From the NCBI GenBank assembly GCA_964472135.1, contig CAYYJB010000002.1, positions 35,105-99,104 of the forward strand: 64,000 nt of DNA. Reading direction: 5' to 3'. Under the pieces are notes generated by a model. That model did no database searches. It was not told the DNA's origin and saw only the letters and a list, made by a program, of their open reading frames with translations. How positions within the stretch are numbered: the stretch's first letter is position 1; every line of letters starts with the position of its first letter. This stretch comes from JAUREX01 sp964472135. GTDB lineage: Bacteria; Pseudomonadota; Alphaproteobacteria; Rhodobacterales; Rhodobacteraceae. Shown here one piece after another: positions 7,867 to 18,218 of this stretch. A program made the position numbers and the translations under genes.

Positions 7867-8772
7867 ATGCGCTATGGCTTTGTAGGACTTGGCAATCTGG
7901 GCGGGCATCTGGCGGCAAGCCTCTGCCGCGCCGGGTTCGATGTGGTGGTGCACGACCGCGACCCTGCGCTGGCCGAGCGGCACGTCGCGCTGGGCGCGAC
8001 CGCGGTCGCTTCCCCTGCCGAGGTCGCGGCGCGCGTCGATGCGGTCATGACCTGCCTGCCCTCGCCGGCCGTGTCCGAGGCGGTGCTGCGCCAGATGCTG
8101 CCGCAGATGCGCCCCGGCGCGGAATGGCTCGAATGCAGCACGCTCGGCCGCGACGATGTGCTGCGGCTTGGCGCGCTTGCGGCCGAGCACGGCGTCGCGA
8201 TGCTCGAATGCCCCGTCACGGGCGGGGTGCACCTGGCCGAGAGCGGCGAGATCACGGTGCTGGCGGGCGGCCCGGCCGAGATGGTCGCGCGCCACCGCGC
8301 CGCCCTCGAGGCGATGGGGGGCCGCATCTTTCACATCGGCCCGCTGGGGTCGGCCGCCGTCATCAAGGTCATCACCAACATGCTGGCCTTCATCCACCTC
8401 GTCGCGGATGGCGAGGCGCTGATGCTCGCGCGGCGGGGCGGGATCGACCTCGCGACCGCCTGGGCCGCGATCAAGGCCTCGTCCGGCAACTCCTTCGTCC
8501 ATGAGACCGAGGGGCAGCTCATCCTCAACGGCAGCTACGACATCGCGTTCACGATGGATCTGGCGCTGAAGGATCTCGGCTTCGCGATGGGCTTCGGGCG
8601 CGAGTTCGAGGTGCCGCTCGATCTGGCGGGCGCCACCTATCAGACCTTCGTGCGGGGCCGCGCGGCCTATGGCGGAGGGGCGCAATCGACCCAGATCGTG
8701 AAGCTGCTCGAGGATGCGCTCGGCACCGACCTGCGCGCCGAGGGGTTCCCGGCGCGCCTCGTGGCGGAATAG
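7867..8772 (+). CDS. 3-hydroxyisobutyrate dehydrogenase-like NAD(P)-dependent oxidoreductase
   Basis: The product is 301 residues of the beta-hydroxyacid dehydrogenase family. The N-terminal Rossmann motif GLGNLG is at 7-12, the substrate-binding CPVTGG at 115-120, and the catalytic lysine in IKVITNML at about 167. The C-terminal helical domain includes MDLALKDL. Family members oxidise 3-hydroxyacids (3-hydroxyisobutyrate, tartronate semialdehyde, 2-hydroxymethylglutarate and others), and the substrate here is unknown. The ATG is preceded by AGGAGGGA. Divergence from the LysR gene suggests that LysR regulates it and that its substrate or product may be the inducer. Its stop is one base away from the convergent nadE stop. 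Confidence -1.
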   Translation: MRYGFVGLGNLGGHLAASLCRAGFDVVVHDRDPALAERHVALGATAVASPAEVAARVDAVMTCLPSPAVSEAVLRQMLPQMRPGAEWLECSTLGRDDVLRLGALAAEHGVAMLECPVTGGVHLAESGEITVLAGGPAEMVARHRAALEAMGGRIFHIGPLGSAAVIKVITNMLAFIHLVADGEALMLARRGGIDLATAWAAIKASSGNSFVHETEGQLILNGSYDIAFTMDLALKDLGFAMGFGREFEVPLDLAGATYQTFVRGRAAYGGGAQSTQIVKLLEDALGTDLRAEGFPARLVAE

Positions 8773-8773
8773 A

Positions 8774-10846
<2,073 letters not shown>

Positions 10847-11043
10847 CTTCCCCTCCTCACAGGGTCGCCGGCAATTGGCGACGGCGCAGCATAGCCAGAT
10901 CGCGGCGCTGCAGAAAGATCCCAAACGCATGGCAGGGGCCCGCCAGGCGCGCGCAAAGAATGCTTGATCGGCGGCGCCATGCGGGTTTGAGTGGACGAAC
11001 TTCGGGGCACTCCCCGCCAATACCCATAGATATCGGAGGAACC

Positions 11044-12012
11044 ATGTTCACAAAGACCTTCTCGGCGGCCGTACTTGCGGCAACCATGACCACCGCCGCC
11101 ATCGCGCAGGACCGCAGCGACTGGCCCAAGGAGATGACGATCGGGACCGCCTCTCAGGGGGGAACCTATTTCGTCTATGGCAACGGATTTGCGGGCTTCA
11201 TCTCCGAGGCGCTCGGCCTCGGGGCGACGGGCGAGGTGACGGGCGGGCCGGTCCAGAACGTCACCCTCGTGCAGACGGGCGACCATCTGATGGGGCTTGT
11301 CACGATGGGGCCGGCCTATGATGCCTGGATCGGCAAGTCGGAACTGGCGCCGGGGCTCGAACATACCGACATCCGCGCGCTCTTCCCGATGTACCAGACG
11401 CCCTTCCAGGTCATCGCGCTCAAGTCCTCGGGCATCGCGTCGGTGTCGGACCTCGCGGGCAAGCGCGTCTCGGTCGGCCCCGCGGGCGGCACGCCCGGCA
11501 CCTATTGGCCGCAGTTCATGTCCGCCCTCGGGGTGGAGGCGACGATCTCGAACGCCGGCGCCGCCGATGCGGCGGGGCAGCTGTCGGACGGGCTGATCGA
11601 CGCCTTCGCCTTTGCCGCGGGCGTGCCGATCGCGGCCTTCGCCGAGCTTGCGGCGCAGCACGATGTGGTGATGTTCGGCTTTACCGACGCCGAACGGGCC
11701 AAGGTGCTCGAGGCCTATCCGGCGATGGCGCCGCTGACGATCCCGGCCGGAACCTATGCCGGCCACGATTATGACCAGCATACCGTCGCGCTCTGGAACT
11801 TCGCGATCGCGCACAAGGACATGCCCGAGTCGCTCGCCTACGAGATCACGCGGCTTGCGCTCGACAACCCCGACCGCATGAAGCAGATCCACGCCGCGGC
11901 CAAGGAAACGCTGGTCGAGAATTGGGACAAGAACACCTTCATGCCCTTCCACCCCGGAGCGGTGCGCTACCTTGCCGATAAGGGAATCACGGTGCCCGAC
12001 ACGCTGAAATGA
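11044..12012 (+). CDS. TRAP transporter TAXI-family solute receptor (system 1)
   Basis: The product is 322 residues with a cleavable signal peptide (FTKTFSAAVLAATMTTAAIAQ, cleavage likely near residue 22). The mature start MTIGTASQGGTYFVYGNGFAG is the characteristic TAXI motif. Further family patterns are the ALKSSGIASVSDLAGKRVSVGPAGG segment and a C-terminal FHPGAVRYLADKGI. It is a periplasmic binding protein handing a small, often acidic, solute to the permease encoded next. A GGAGGA site precedes the ATG. It is the first gene of an operon with the fused permease at 12099, with a hairpin between the two. The ligand is unknown; TAXI receptors have been linked to glutamate and dicarboxylates in other species. 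Confidence -1.
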   Translation: MFTKTFSAAVLAATMTTAAIAQDRSDWPKEMTIGTASQGGTYFVYGNGFAGFISEALGLGATGEVTGGPVQNVTLVQTGDHLMGLVTMGPAYDAWIGKSELAPGLEHTDIRALFPMYQTPFQVIALKSSGIASVSDLAGKRVSVGPAGGTPGTYWPQFMSALGVEATISNAGAADAAGQLSDGLIDAFAFAAGVPIAAFAELAAQHDVVMFGFTDAERAKVLEAYPAMAPLTIPAGTYAGHDYDQHTVALWNFAIAHKDMPESLAYEITRLALDNPDRMKQIHAAAKETLVENWDKNTFMPFHPGAVRYLADKGITVPDTLK

Positions 12013-12033
12013 TCGGGCGGCGCCAGATCTGAA

Positions 12034-12065
12034 CGCGGGCGCTCGCCTGAGGGGGGGCGCCCGCG
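12034..12065 (+). repeat. GC hairpin between TAXI receptor 1 and its permease
   Basis: A perfect 9-bp inverted repeat (CGCGGGCGC at 12034-12042, GCGCCCGCG at 12057-12065) has a 14-nt loop and begins 22 nt after the receptor stop. There is no T-run, so it is more likely an mRNA 3'-end stabiliser or partial attenuator inside the operon than a full terminator. Similar hairpins follow the two other receptor genes. Confidence -1.
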
Positions 12066-12098
12066 GCAGAAAAACCACGCAAGGCGGAGGGCGCGTCG

Positions 12099-14231
12099 AT
12101 GACGACAGCACCGGCGGGGGACCAGGCGATCGCGGCCGGGATCGACAACGAGATCTTTGCCGACAACCAGCGCCGACCCTCGGGGCACCTCGCGCGCGGG
12201 CTCGCCGCACTCTGCGTCCTCTATACCGCCTTTCACATCGCGATCCTGAACCTCTATCCGCTCGAACCCTGGACCTATCGGCTGATCCATGTGGGCGGCG
12301 GGCTCGGGATCGGGTTCCTGCTGTTCTCGGCAATGCGCTTCGCGCCGGCCGAGGCGGCCCCGCACCCCTGGCGGGCCGCCCTCATCGCGCCGGCGGCGGC
12401 GCTGGTCGCGCTCGGGCTCGGGCAGGCGATCCTGTTCTGGCTGGGCGAGGGTGTCGGGCAAGGGGCGCCTGCCGCCGCGCATCGCTGGAGTTTCGGGGTG
12501 CCGCTTGCGCTCGGGACCGGGCTTGCGCTCATCGTCGGGTGGATCATGCCGGACGGACGGCGCGGCCGGGTCGATATTGCCGATCTCGTGCTCGCGGCGG
12601 CGGCGGTGGCGGTCACGCTTTATATCATCCTGCACGCGCCGCTGCTGCGCCTGCGGGCCGGGACGGGCCTTGCGAAAGAGGCCGACATGTGGGCGGCGCT
12701 GATCGGGGTGGCGCTGATCCTCGAGCTCACGCGCCGCCTCGCGGGGCTCGCCCTCGTCATCATCGCCGGGATCTTCGTGATCTACAGCTTCGTCGGGCCA
12801 TGGCTGCCCGGGATCTTCTATCACCGGGGCTACAGCATCACGCGCTTCTTCACCTACGTCTTCACCGATCAGGGCATCCTCGGGCCGACGACGGCGATAT
12901 CCTCGACCTACATCATCCTTTTCGTGGCCTTCGCGGCCTTTCTTCAGGCCAGCCGGGTGGGCGAGTATTTCGTGAACTTCGCCTTTGCCGCCGCCGGCAG
13001 CCGACGCGGCGGGCCGGCCAAGGTCGCGGTGTTCGGGTCGGGGCTGATGGGGATGATCAACGGCACCTCGGCGGGCAATGTGGTGGCGACGGGCTCGCTG
13101 ACCATCCCGCTGATGAAGCGGGTGGGCTACAGGCCGCAGACGGCTGCGGCGGTCGAGGCCGCGGCCTCATCGGGCGGGCAGATCCTGCCGCCGATCATGG
13201 GGGCCGGCGCCTTCATCATGTCCGAGATCACCGGGATCCCCTATTCCGAGATCGTGATCGCCGCGATCATCCCCGCGATGCTCTATTTCGTCAGCGTCTA
13301 TTTCAACGTCGATCTGGCCGCCCAGAAACACGACATGAAGGGCCTGCCGCGCGATGAGCTGCCGCGATTTGGCGATCTGGCGCGGCAGGCGTTCCTGTTC
13401 CTGCCGATCCTGATCCTGATCGGGGCGCTGTTCATGGGCTATTCGGTCATCCGTGCCGGGACGCTCGCGATGGGGGCGGCCGCGGTGGTCAGCTGGCTGA
13501 CGCCCTACCGGATGGGGCCGCGGGCGCTGCTGTTCGCGCTCGAGATCTCGACCAAGATGACGCTCCAGCTTGTCGCCGTCTGCGCCGCCGCGGGCATCAT
13601 CGTGGGGGTGATCGCGCTGACGGGGCTCGGGACGCGCTTTTCGGCGTTGCTGCTCGGGCTTGCCGCGAACAACCAGCTGCTCGCCCTCTTCTTCGCGATG
13701 ATCGTCTCGATCATCCTCGGGATGGGCATGCCCACAACGGCGGCCTATGCCGTCGCGGCCAGCGTGATCGCGCCGGGCCTCGTGTCGATGGGCATCGATG
13801 CGCTGACGGCGCATTTCTTCATCTTCTATTTCGCGGTCATGTCGGCGATCACGCCCCCCGTCGCGCTCGCCGCCTATGCGGGGGCGGCGATCGCGCAGTC
13901 GGACCCCATGCGCACGAGCGTCGAGAGCTTCCGCATGGGCCTCGCGGCCTTCATCGTGCCATTCATGTTCTTCTCCTCGCCCGAACTCCTGATGCAGGGG
14001 GGCGCGGTCGAGATCGCGCATGTAGTGGCGGGCGCGCTGCTGGGCGTCTTTCTGCTGTCCGCGGCGGTGCAGGGCTGGCTGTCGGGGCCGCTCAACCCGG
14101 CGCTGCGGCTCCTGCTCGTGCTCGCGGCCGTGGCGATGATCGATTCGGGCTTTGTGACCGACGCGGTGGGCCTCGGGACGGCGGCGCTGGTCTGGGCGAT
14201 CCAGCGGCGGATCGCGCGCGGGTCGGACTGA
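12099..14231 (+). CDS. TRAP transporter fused permease (DctQ-DctM type, system 1)
   Basis: The product is 710 residues with about 16-18 hydrophobic segments. The N-terminal part corresponds to the small 4-TM subunit and the long C-terminal part to the 12-TM ion-coupled channel subunit, fused as is usual for TAXI systems. Recognisable channel-domain signatures are FGSGLMGMINGTSAGNVVATG, AVEAAASSGGQILPPIMGAGAF and LGMGMPTTAAY. It would import the receptor's ligand using the Na+ or proton gradient. A GGCGGAGGG site lies before the ATG. It forms an operon with the upstream receptor. Its stop is 4 nt from the convergent stop of an ABC permease gene. Confidence -1.
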   Translation: MTTAPAGDQAIAAGIDNEIFADNQRRPSGHLARGLAALCVLYTAFHIAILNLYPLEPWTYRLIHVGGGLGIGFLLFSAMRFAPAEAAPHPWRAALIAPAAALVALGLGQAILFWLGEGVGQGAPAAAHRWSFGVPLALGTGLALIVGWIMPDGRRGRVDIADLVLAAAAVAVTLYIILHAPLLRLRAGTGLAKEADMWAALIGVALILELTRRLAGLALVIIAGIFVIYSFVGPWLPGIFYHRGYSITRFFTYVFTDQGILGPTTAISSTYIILFVAFAAFLQASRVGEYFVNFAFAAAGSRRGGPAKVAVFGSGLMGMINGTSAGNVVATGSLTIPLMKRVGYRPQTAAAVEAAASSGGQILPPIMGAGAFIMSEITGIPYSEIVIAAIIPAMLYFVSVYFNVDLAAQKHDMKGLPRDELPRFGDLARQAFLFLPILILIGALFMGYSVIRAGTLAMGAAAVVSWLTPYRMGPRALLFALEISTKMTLQLVAVCAAAGIIVGVIALTGLGTRFSALLLGLAANNQLLALFFAMIVSIILGMGMPTTAAYAVAASVIAPGLVSMGIDALTAHFFIFYFAVMSAITPPVALAAYAGAAIAQSDPMRTSVESFRMGLAAFIVPFMFFSSPELLMQGGAVEIAHVVAGALLGVFLLSAAVQGWLSGPLNPALRLLLVLAAVAMIDSGFVTDAVGLGTAALVWAIQRRIARGSD

Positions 14232-14235
14232 GGGC

Positions 14236-15000
14236 CTATTGCGCCGGGCGCTCGGCCCAGCCCGCGAAGATCCGCTCGAGCGTGACGACCGCGTAATAGA
14301 GCACGATCCCGAGCGCCGCGAGCGCGATCAGCACGGCAAACATCAGCGGATAATCCCCGTTCGTCTCGCCCGACTTGAAGAGCGCGCCGAGCCCCCGGCC
14401 ATGGGGCGAGACGATCTCGACCAGGTTGGTGCCGATGAAGGCGAGCGTCACCGACACCTTCAGCGCGCCGAAGAACTCGGGCAGGGTCTTGGGCAGGGCG
14501 ATCTTCCAGAAGATCGTCACCCGGCTTGCGCCGAGCGAGCGCAGGATGTCGCGGTATTCGGGCTCGAGCGTCGAGAGGCCGATCCCGACCGACACCGCGA
14601 TCGGAAAGAAGGAAATCAGGAATGCCATCAGCACCGTGTTGAAATCGTGCTGCCCGATGAAGATGAGCGCGATCACCGGCACGAGCGTGGCCTTGGGAAT
14701 GGCGTTGAACCCCACGAGCAGCGGATAGAGCGCATCGCGCGCGACGCGCGAAAACCCCATCGCCATGCCGAGCAGGGTTCCGGCAAGCACCGCGATGCCA
14801 AGCCCCGCGACGGTGCGCCAGAGCGTCTGCCACGACATCTCGACAAAGAACCAGCGGAACTTCCAGAAGGCCGGCGGCAGGTCCGAGGGCGAGGCCATCT
14901 TGTAATTGGGCCAGCCATTCGCCCAGACGATGAACTCCCACAGCGCGAGAAAGGCGAGCATGGCGGCAATGGGGACGGCGGCGGCGCGCAGCGCGTTCAT
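14236..15000 (-). CDS. ABC transporter permease (nitrate/taurine/NMT1-type)
   Basis: The product is 254 residues with about six transmembrane helices and the EAA-type cytoplasmic loop (LEPEYRDILRSLGASRVTIFWKIALPKTLPEFF). This places it with the BPD_transp_1 permeases of nitrate/sulfonate/taurine and pyrimidine-precursor importers. The start ATG at 15000 overlaps the ATPase stop (ATGA), so the two are coupled. It is the last gene of a three-gene operon (receptor, ATPase, permease). The transported substrate is not evident from sequence. Confidence -1.
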   Translation of the reverse strand: MNALRAAAVPIAAMLAFLALWEFIVWANGWPNYKMASPSDLPPAFWKFRWFFVEMSWQTLWRTVAGLGIAVLAGTLLGMAMGFSRVARDALYPLLVGFNAIPKATLVPVIALIFIGQHDFNTVLMAFLISFFPIAVSVGIGLSTLEPEYRDILRSLGASRVTIFWKIALPKTLPEFFGALKVSVTLAFIGTNLVEIVSPHGRGLGALFKSGETNGDYPLMFAVLIALAALGIVLYYAVVTLERIFAGWAERPAQ

Positions 15001-15794
15001 GGCGTGGCCCCTTCGGCGGCATCGCGTCCCTGCGCGATGCGGATCTGGTCGCGCAGGATGTGCAGCATCTCGGAGCACTGGGGGGTATAGAGCCCGTCGA
15101 GCACGCGCGGCCCGGGGTAATCCACCCGCATGATGTGCTGCGTGGTGGCCGGTCGGCCCGAGAGCACGATCACCTGATCCCCGAGATAGACCGCCTCGCG
15201 CAGGTCGTGGGTGATGAGGACGGCCGTGAAGGGCTCCTTGGCGCGCAGCGCGTGCATCGTCTGCCAGAGATCCTCGCGCGTGAAGGCATCGAGCGCGCCG
15301 AAGGGCTCATCCATGATGAGGACGTCGGGCCTGTGCACGATCGCGCGGCAGAGCGAGGCGCGCTGGCGCATCCCGCCCGAAAGCTCGGACGGGCGCTTGT
15401 GCTCGAACCCGGCCAACCCCACGAGGGCGAGAAGCGCGCTGGCGCGGGCCTCCTTTTCGGCGCGGGGCATCGACGGGGCGACGATCTCGAGCGGCAGGAT
15501 CACGTTCTCGATCACGCTGCGCCATTCGAGCATGACGGGGTTCTGGAACGCCATGCCGACGGTCTTGCGCGGGCTGCGGACCATCTCGCCATGCAGCCAG
15601 ACCTCGCCCTTGTCGGGGCGCATCAGGCCAGCGACCAGCCGCGTCAGCGTGGACTTGCCGCAGCCCGAGGGGCCGACGACGGCGCAGAACTCTCCCTCGG
15701 GCACGGCGATGTCGAGGTTTTCGAGCACCGGCAGCGGCCCCGCCGCGGTGCGATAGGCGTGGGTCACGCCCTTGATCTCGATCAGGTTCGCCAT
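14997..15794 (-). CDS. ABC transporter ATP-binding protein
   Basis: The product is 265 residues. Walker A GPSGCGKST is at 41-49, the Q-loop at FQNP (about 83), the signature LSGGMRQR at 138-145, Walker B VLIMDEP at 158-164, and the switch histidine in LITHDLREA. This is the full set for an active ATPase of the nitrate/sulfonate/taurine importer class. It powers the adjacent permease. It lies 57 nt downstream of the receptor gene, across a strong hairpin, and is translationally coupled to the permease. Confidence -1.
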   Translation of the reverse strand: MANLIEIKGVTHAYRTAAGPLPVLENLDIAVPEGEFCAVVGPSGCGKSTLTRLVAGLMRPDKGEVWLHGEMVRSPRKTVGMAFQNPVMLEWRSVIENVILPLEIVAPSMPRAEKEARASALLALVGLAGFEHKRPSELSGGMRQRASLCRAIVHRPDVLIMDEPFGALDAFTREDLWQTMHALRAKEPFTAVLITHDLREAVYLGDQVIVLSGRPATTQHIMRVDYPGPRVLDGLYTPQCSEMLHILRDQIRIAQGRDAAEGATP

Positions 15795-15809
15795 GTCGCC
15801 CCCTTGCGG

Positions 15810-15841
15810 GCGCCGGCCCCTGCACGAAGCGGGGCCGGCGC
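15810..15841 (-). repeat. GC hairpin between ABC receptor and ATPase genes
   Basis: A perfect 11-bp inverted repeat (GCGCCGGCCCC at 15810-15820 and GGGGCCGGCGC at 15831-15841) has a 10-nt loop. It sits 10 nt after the receptor stop and 15 nt before the ATPase start, reading along the minus strand. It lacks a T-run. Its likely role is to protect the receptor mRNA 3' end and lower expression of the downstream genes relative to the receptor. Confidence -1.
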
Positions 15842-15851
15842 GATCGCGCGA

Positions 15852-16859
15852 TCAGTCGATCTTGAGGCTGCCGTCCGTCGGCAGATAGGCGGCGTCGAAA
15901 ATGACCGCGACATCGGGTTCGGCGTTGAACTGATAGACCGATTTCGTCTGCTCGATCGCGCGCGCCATGCGCGCCGCGTCGATCCCGCCGATGCCGTTGG
16001 CCTTGACGAAGTCGGTCAGCACGTTGGCATCGATCGCCATCTGCAGCCGCTCGGTCTCGAGCGCGGGATCGGCGGCCGGGTTGCGCGCCACGAGCGAGGT
16101 AATCGCGCCCGCCGGATCGTCGATCGTATCCGCCCAGCCCCGCGCGACCGCCCGCAGAAAGCCCGTCACGAGCGCGGGGTTGGCCTTGGCGAAATCGGTG
16201 TTGACGATGATGGCGTTGCCATAGAGCGCCACGCCGTGATCGGCCATCAGGATCACCGACAGGTCATCGGCCGGCACGCCGAGCCGCTTGAGGTTCAGCG
16301 TCGCCGAAAAGGAAAACCCCGTCACGGAGGCGACCTTGCCCTCGGCCAGCATCGGCTCGCGCGTGGGGAAGCCGACGGGCTCGACCGTGATCGAGGCCAT
16401 GTCGAGGCCGTTCTCGGCCGCGAAGATCGGGAATTGCGCCCATGCCCCGTCGGGCGGCGGTGCGCCGAGGATCTTGCCCGGCAGATCGGCCGGCCCCGAC
16501 ACCCCGAGCGACTTGCGCCCGACCACCGCGAAGGGCGGCTTGTCGTAGATCATCATCACCGCCGTGACCGGCGCACCGGGGTTCTGGTCGAGAAATCGCA
16601 TCAGGCTGTTGATGTCGGCAAAGCCGATCGGGAAGGCGCCCGTCGCGACTTTCGGGATCGCATCGAGCGACCCTGCCCCCTCGGAGATCTCGACCGCGAG
16701 GCCCTCGGCGGCGAAATGGCCCTTGTCTATCGCGACGAAATAGGGGGCTGCCGGTCCCTCGAACTTCCAGTCGAGGGCGAAGGGCATCTGTGTCTCGGCC
16801 AGTGCCGGCGCCGCGAGGACGACGGCCGCAGCTAGGGTGGCGCGGAATCTGGTGAACAT
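15852..16859 (-). CDS. ABC transporter substrate-binding protein (NMT1/THI5-like)
   Basis: The product is 335 residues with a signal peptide (FTRFRATLAAAVVLAAPALAE, cleavage near residue 22). The mature part (FALDWKFEGPAAPYFVAIDKGHFAAEGLAVEI) has the WxxxGPxAPYxxAxxKGxFxxEGL pattern of NMT1/THI5-like and SsuA/TauA-like binding proteins. The family binds pyrimidine precursors, sulfonates, nitrate and similar anions or aromatics; the ligand cannot be chosen here. The start ATG at 16859 has a GGAGAG site. It is the first gene of the minus-strand importer operon, divergent from TAXI system 2 across a 333-bp regulatory region. Confidence -1.
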   Translation of the reverse strand: MFTRFRATLAAAVVLAAPALAETQMPFALDWKFEGPAAPYFVAIDKGHFAAEGLAVEISEGAGSLDAIPKVATGAFPIGFADINSLMRFLDQNPGAPVTAVMMIYDKPPFAVVGRKSLGVSGPADLPGKILGAPPPDGAWAQFPIFAAENGLDMASITVEPVGFPTREPMLAEGKVASVTGFSFSATLNLKRLGVPADDLSVILMADHGVALYGNAIIVNTDFAKANPALVTGFLRAVARGWADTIDDPAGAITSLVARNPAADPALETERLQMAIDANVLTDFVKANGIGGIDAARMARAIEQTKSVYQFNAEPDVAVIFDAAYLPTDGSLKID

Positions 16860-17086
16860 GTCGGTCTCTCCAATTAAGCTGAATCGTCTCTCTCTCATTC
16901 GATCATGATCGGGTCGCCGCAGCGATATCCCGACTGACTGGCCGCGACCTCGCTTCATCCGAGCCCGGCGCGATGCCCAAACCCTAAGCGTTTAATGCCG
17001 CCTTGCACAAGTGGCGGGCAGGAATTGGTCGGCAAGAGCACGCCCGCCCGGCGGCGGCATGCCGATGTCGGGGCGGAAATCGGCGC

Positions 17087-17107
17087 GAAAACCAAAAGGG
17101 GGTTTTC
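17087..17107. repeat. 7-bp inverted repeat, possible operator
   Basis: GAAAACC (17087-17093) and GGTTTTC (17101-17107) flank AAAAGGG. It is AT-rich compared with its surroundings and lies 86 bp before the TAXI receptor start. It could be an operator or a small hairpin; no regulator gene in the window is an obvious partner. Confidence -1.
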
Positions 17108-17143
17108 AATGCGATAACCTGCGTCAATGATGACGGACCAGTC

Positions 17144-17153
17144 GCAACGTTGC
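17144..17153. promoter_or_regulatory. palindrome GCAACGTTGC upstream of TAXI system 2
   Basis: This perfect 10-bp palindrome has an AACGTT core, 40 bp before the receptor ATG. A central CG flanked symmetrically is typical of LacI-family operators. It is nested in a wider GTCGCA/TGCGAC repeat (17141-17146 and 17160-17165). The position would suit a repressor site overlapping the promoter or transcript start. No LacI gene is nearby, so this is only a suggestion. Confidence -1.
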
Positions 17154-17192
17154 ACCGGGTGCGACGACCGCGTCTCTGCATAGGAGGAAGTC

Positions 17193-18152
17193 ATGTCCAG
17201 CAAGATTTGGCACAAGGGCCGAGTGATTGTCGCAGGCGCTGCGATCGCGCTCGCTCCCGTCACGGCGACGGCCGAACAGTTCATCAACATCCTGACGGGG
17301 GGAACCTCGGGGGTCTATTATCCGATCGGGGTCGCACTGTCGAAGGTCTATGGCGACGGGATCGCCGGGGCACGCACGCAAGTGCAATCGACCAAGGCAT
17401 CGGTCGAGAACCTCAACCTGCTCCAGCAGGGCAAGGGCGAATTTGCCATCGCGCTGGGCGACTCGGTCGGCTATGCGTGGCAGGGCAATGCCGAGGTCGG
17501 GTTTGCCGCCCCGCTCGACCGTCTGCGCGGCATCGCGGCCGCCTATCCCAACTATATCCAGGTCGCCGCAAGCGCCGATAGCGGCATCACCTCGATCGAG
17601 GATTTCCGCGGCAAGGCGATTTCCGTCGGCGCCGCCAAATCGGGCACCGAACTGAACGCGCGGGCCATCATGGGTGCGCTCGGCATGGGCTATGGCGACC
17701 TAGGCAAGACGGAATACCTGCCCTTCGCGGAATCGGTCGAACTGATGAAGAACCGCCAGCTTGATGCGACGTTGCAGTCGGCGGGCCTCGGGGTGGCCTC
17801 GATCAAGGATCTCGCGACCTCTGTCCCGACCACGATCGTGGCGATACCGCCCGAGGTGGCCGACCGCCTCGGGCCGCCCTATCTGGCCGCAACCATCCCG
17901 GCCGGCACCTACGAGGGTCAGACGGCCGACGTGCCGACCCTGGCGGTCGGCAACTTCTTCCTGACGCATGAGGGGGTCGACGAAGAGACCGTCTATCAGA
18001 TGACGAAGCTTCTGTTCGAGAACCTCGATCAACTCGTCGCCGCGCACAAGGCCGCGTCGGGCATCGTTCTTGAAAGCGCCCTCGCGGGGATGCCCGTGCC
18101 GCTTCACCCGGGGGCCGAGAGATACTACCGGGAGGTCGGCATCCTGAAGTAG
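17193..18152 (+). CDS. TRAP transporter TAXI-family solute receptor (system 2)
   Basis: The product is 319 residues with an N-terminal signal (HKGRVIVAGAAIALAPVTATAE; mature start near residue 28). It then reads INILTGGTSGVYYPIGVALSK, the classical TAXI motif in which GGTSGVYYP lines the ligand pocket. IEDFRGKAISVGAAKSGTELNA and LHPGAERYYREVGI are also family-typical. It is only distantly similar to the first receptor, so the two systems probably have different ligands. A strong AGGAGGAAG site precedes the ATG. The fused permease and a DUF1850 gene follow, with a hairpin after this gene. Confidence -1.
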   Translation: MSSKIWHKGRVIVAGAAIALAPVTATAEQFINILTGGTSGVYYPIGVALSKVYGDGIAGARTQVQSTKASVENLNLLQQGKGEFAIALGDSVGYAWQGNAEVGFAAPLDRLRGIAAAYPNYIQVAASADSGITSIEDFRGKAISVGAAKSGTELNARAIMGALGMGYGDLGKTEYLPFAESVELMKNRQLDATLQSAGLGVASIKDLATSVPTTIVAIPPEVADRLGPPYLAATIPAGTYEGQTADVPTLAVGNFFLTHEGVDEETVYQMTKLLFENLDQLVAAHKAASGIVLESALAGMPVPLHPGAERYYREVGILK

Positions 18153-18169
18153 GCGCGTCAGCAACCGAG

Positions 18170-18197
18170 GGCGCGGGCGCGCAGGTGCCCGCGCCCC
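18170..18197 (+). repeat. GC hairpin between TAXI receptor 2 and its permease
   Basis: A perfect 10-bp stem (GGGCGCGGGC at 18170-18179, GCCCGCGCCC at 18188-18197) has an 8-nt loop, starts 18 nt after the receptor stop and is followed by CTTCT. It occupies the same position as the hairpins behind the other two receptor genes and probably helps the receptor to be made in excess over the permease. Confidence -1.
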
Positions 18198-18218
18198 TTC
18201 TGCACGGCCGCACCGCGC

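Larger units (their letters stand above)
16860..17192. promoter_or_regulatory. 333-bp divergent intergenic region between ABC importer and TAXI system 2
   Basis: I see no convincing gene here. The region is less GC-rich than its surroundings and contains several symmetrical elements: GATCATGATC (16901-16910), a GAAAACC/GGTTTTC inverted repeat (17087-17107) and GCAACGTTGC (17144-17153). It must hold promoters for both flanking operons. Ribosome-binding sites for both are present at the edges (GGAGAG for the receptor on the minus strand, AGGAGGAAG for the TAXI receptor). Confidence -1.

Noticed and set aside
10847..11020. N-terminal extension of NadE by 58 residues.
   Set aside because: The added sequence has no family similarity, and a strong GAGGAGGGGAAG site sits exactly before ATG 10846.
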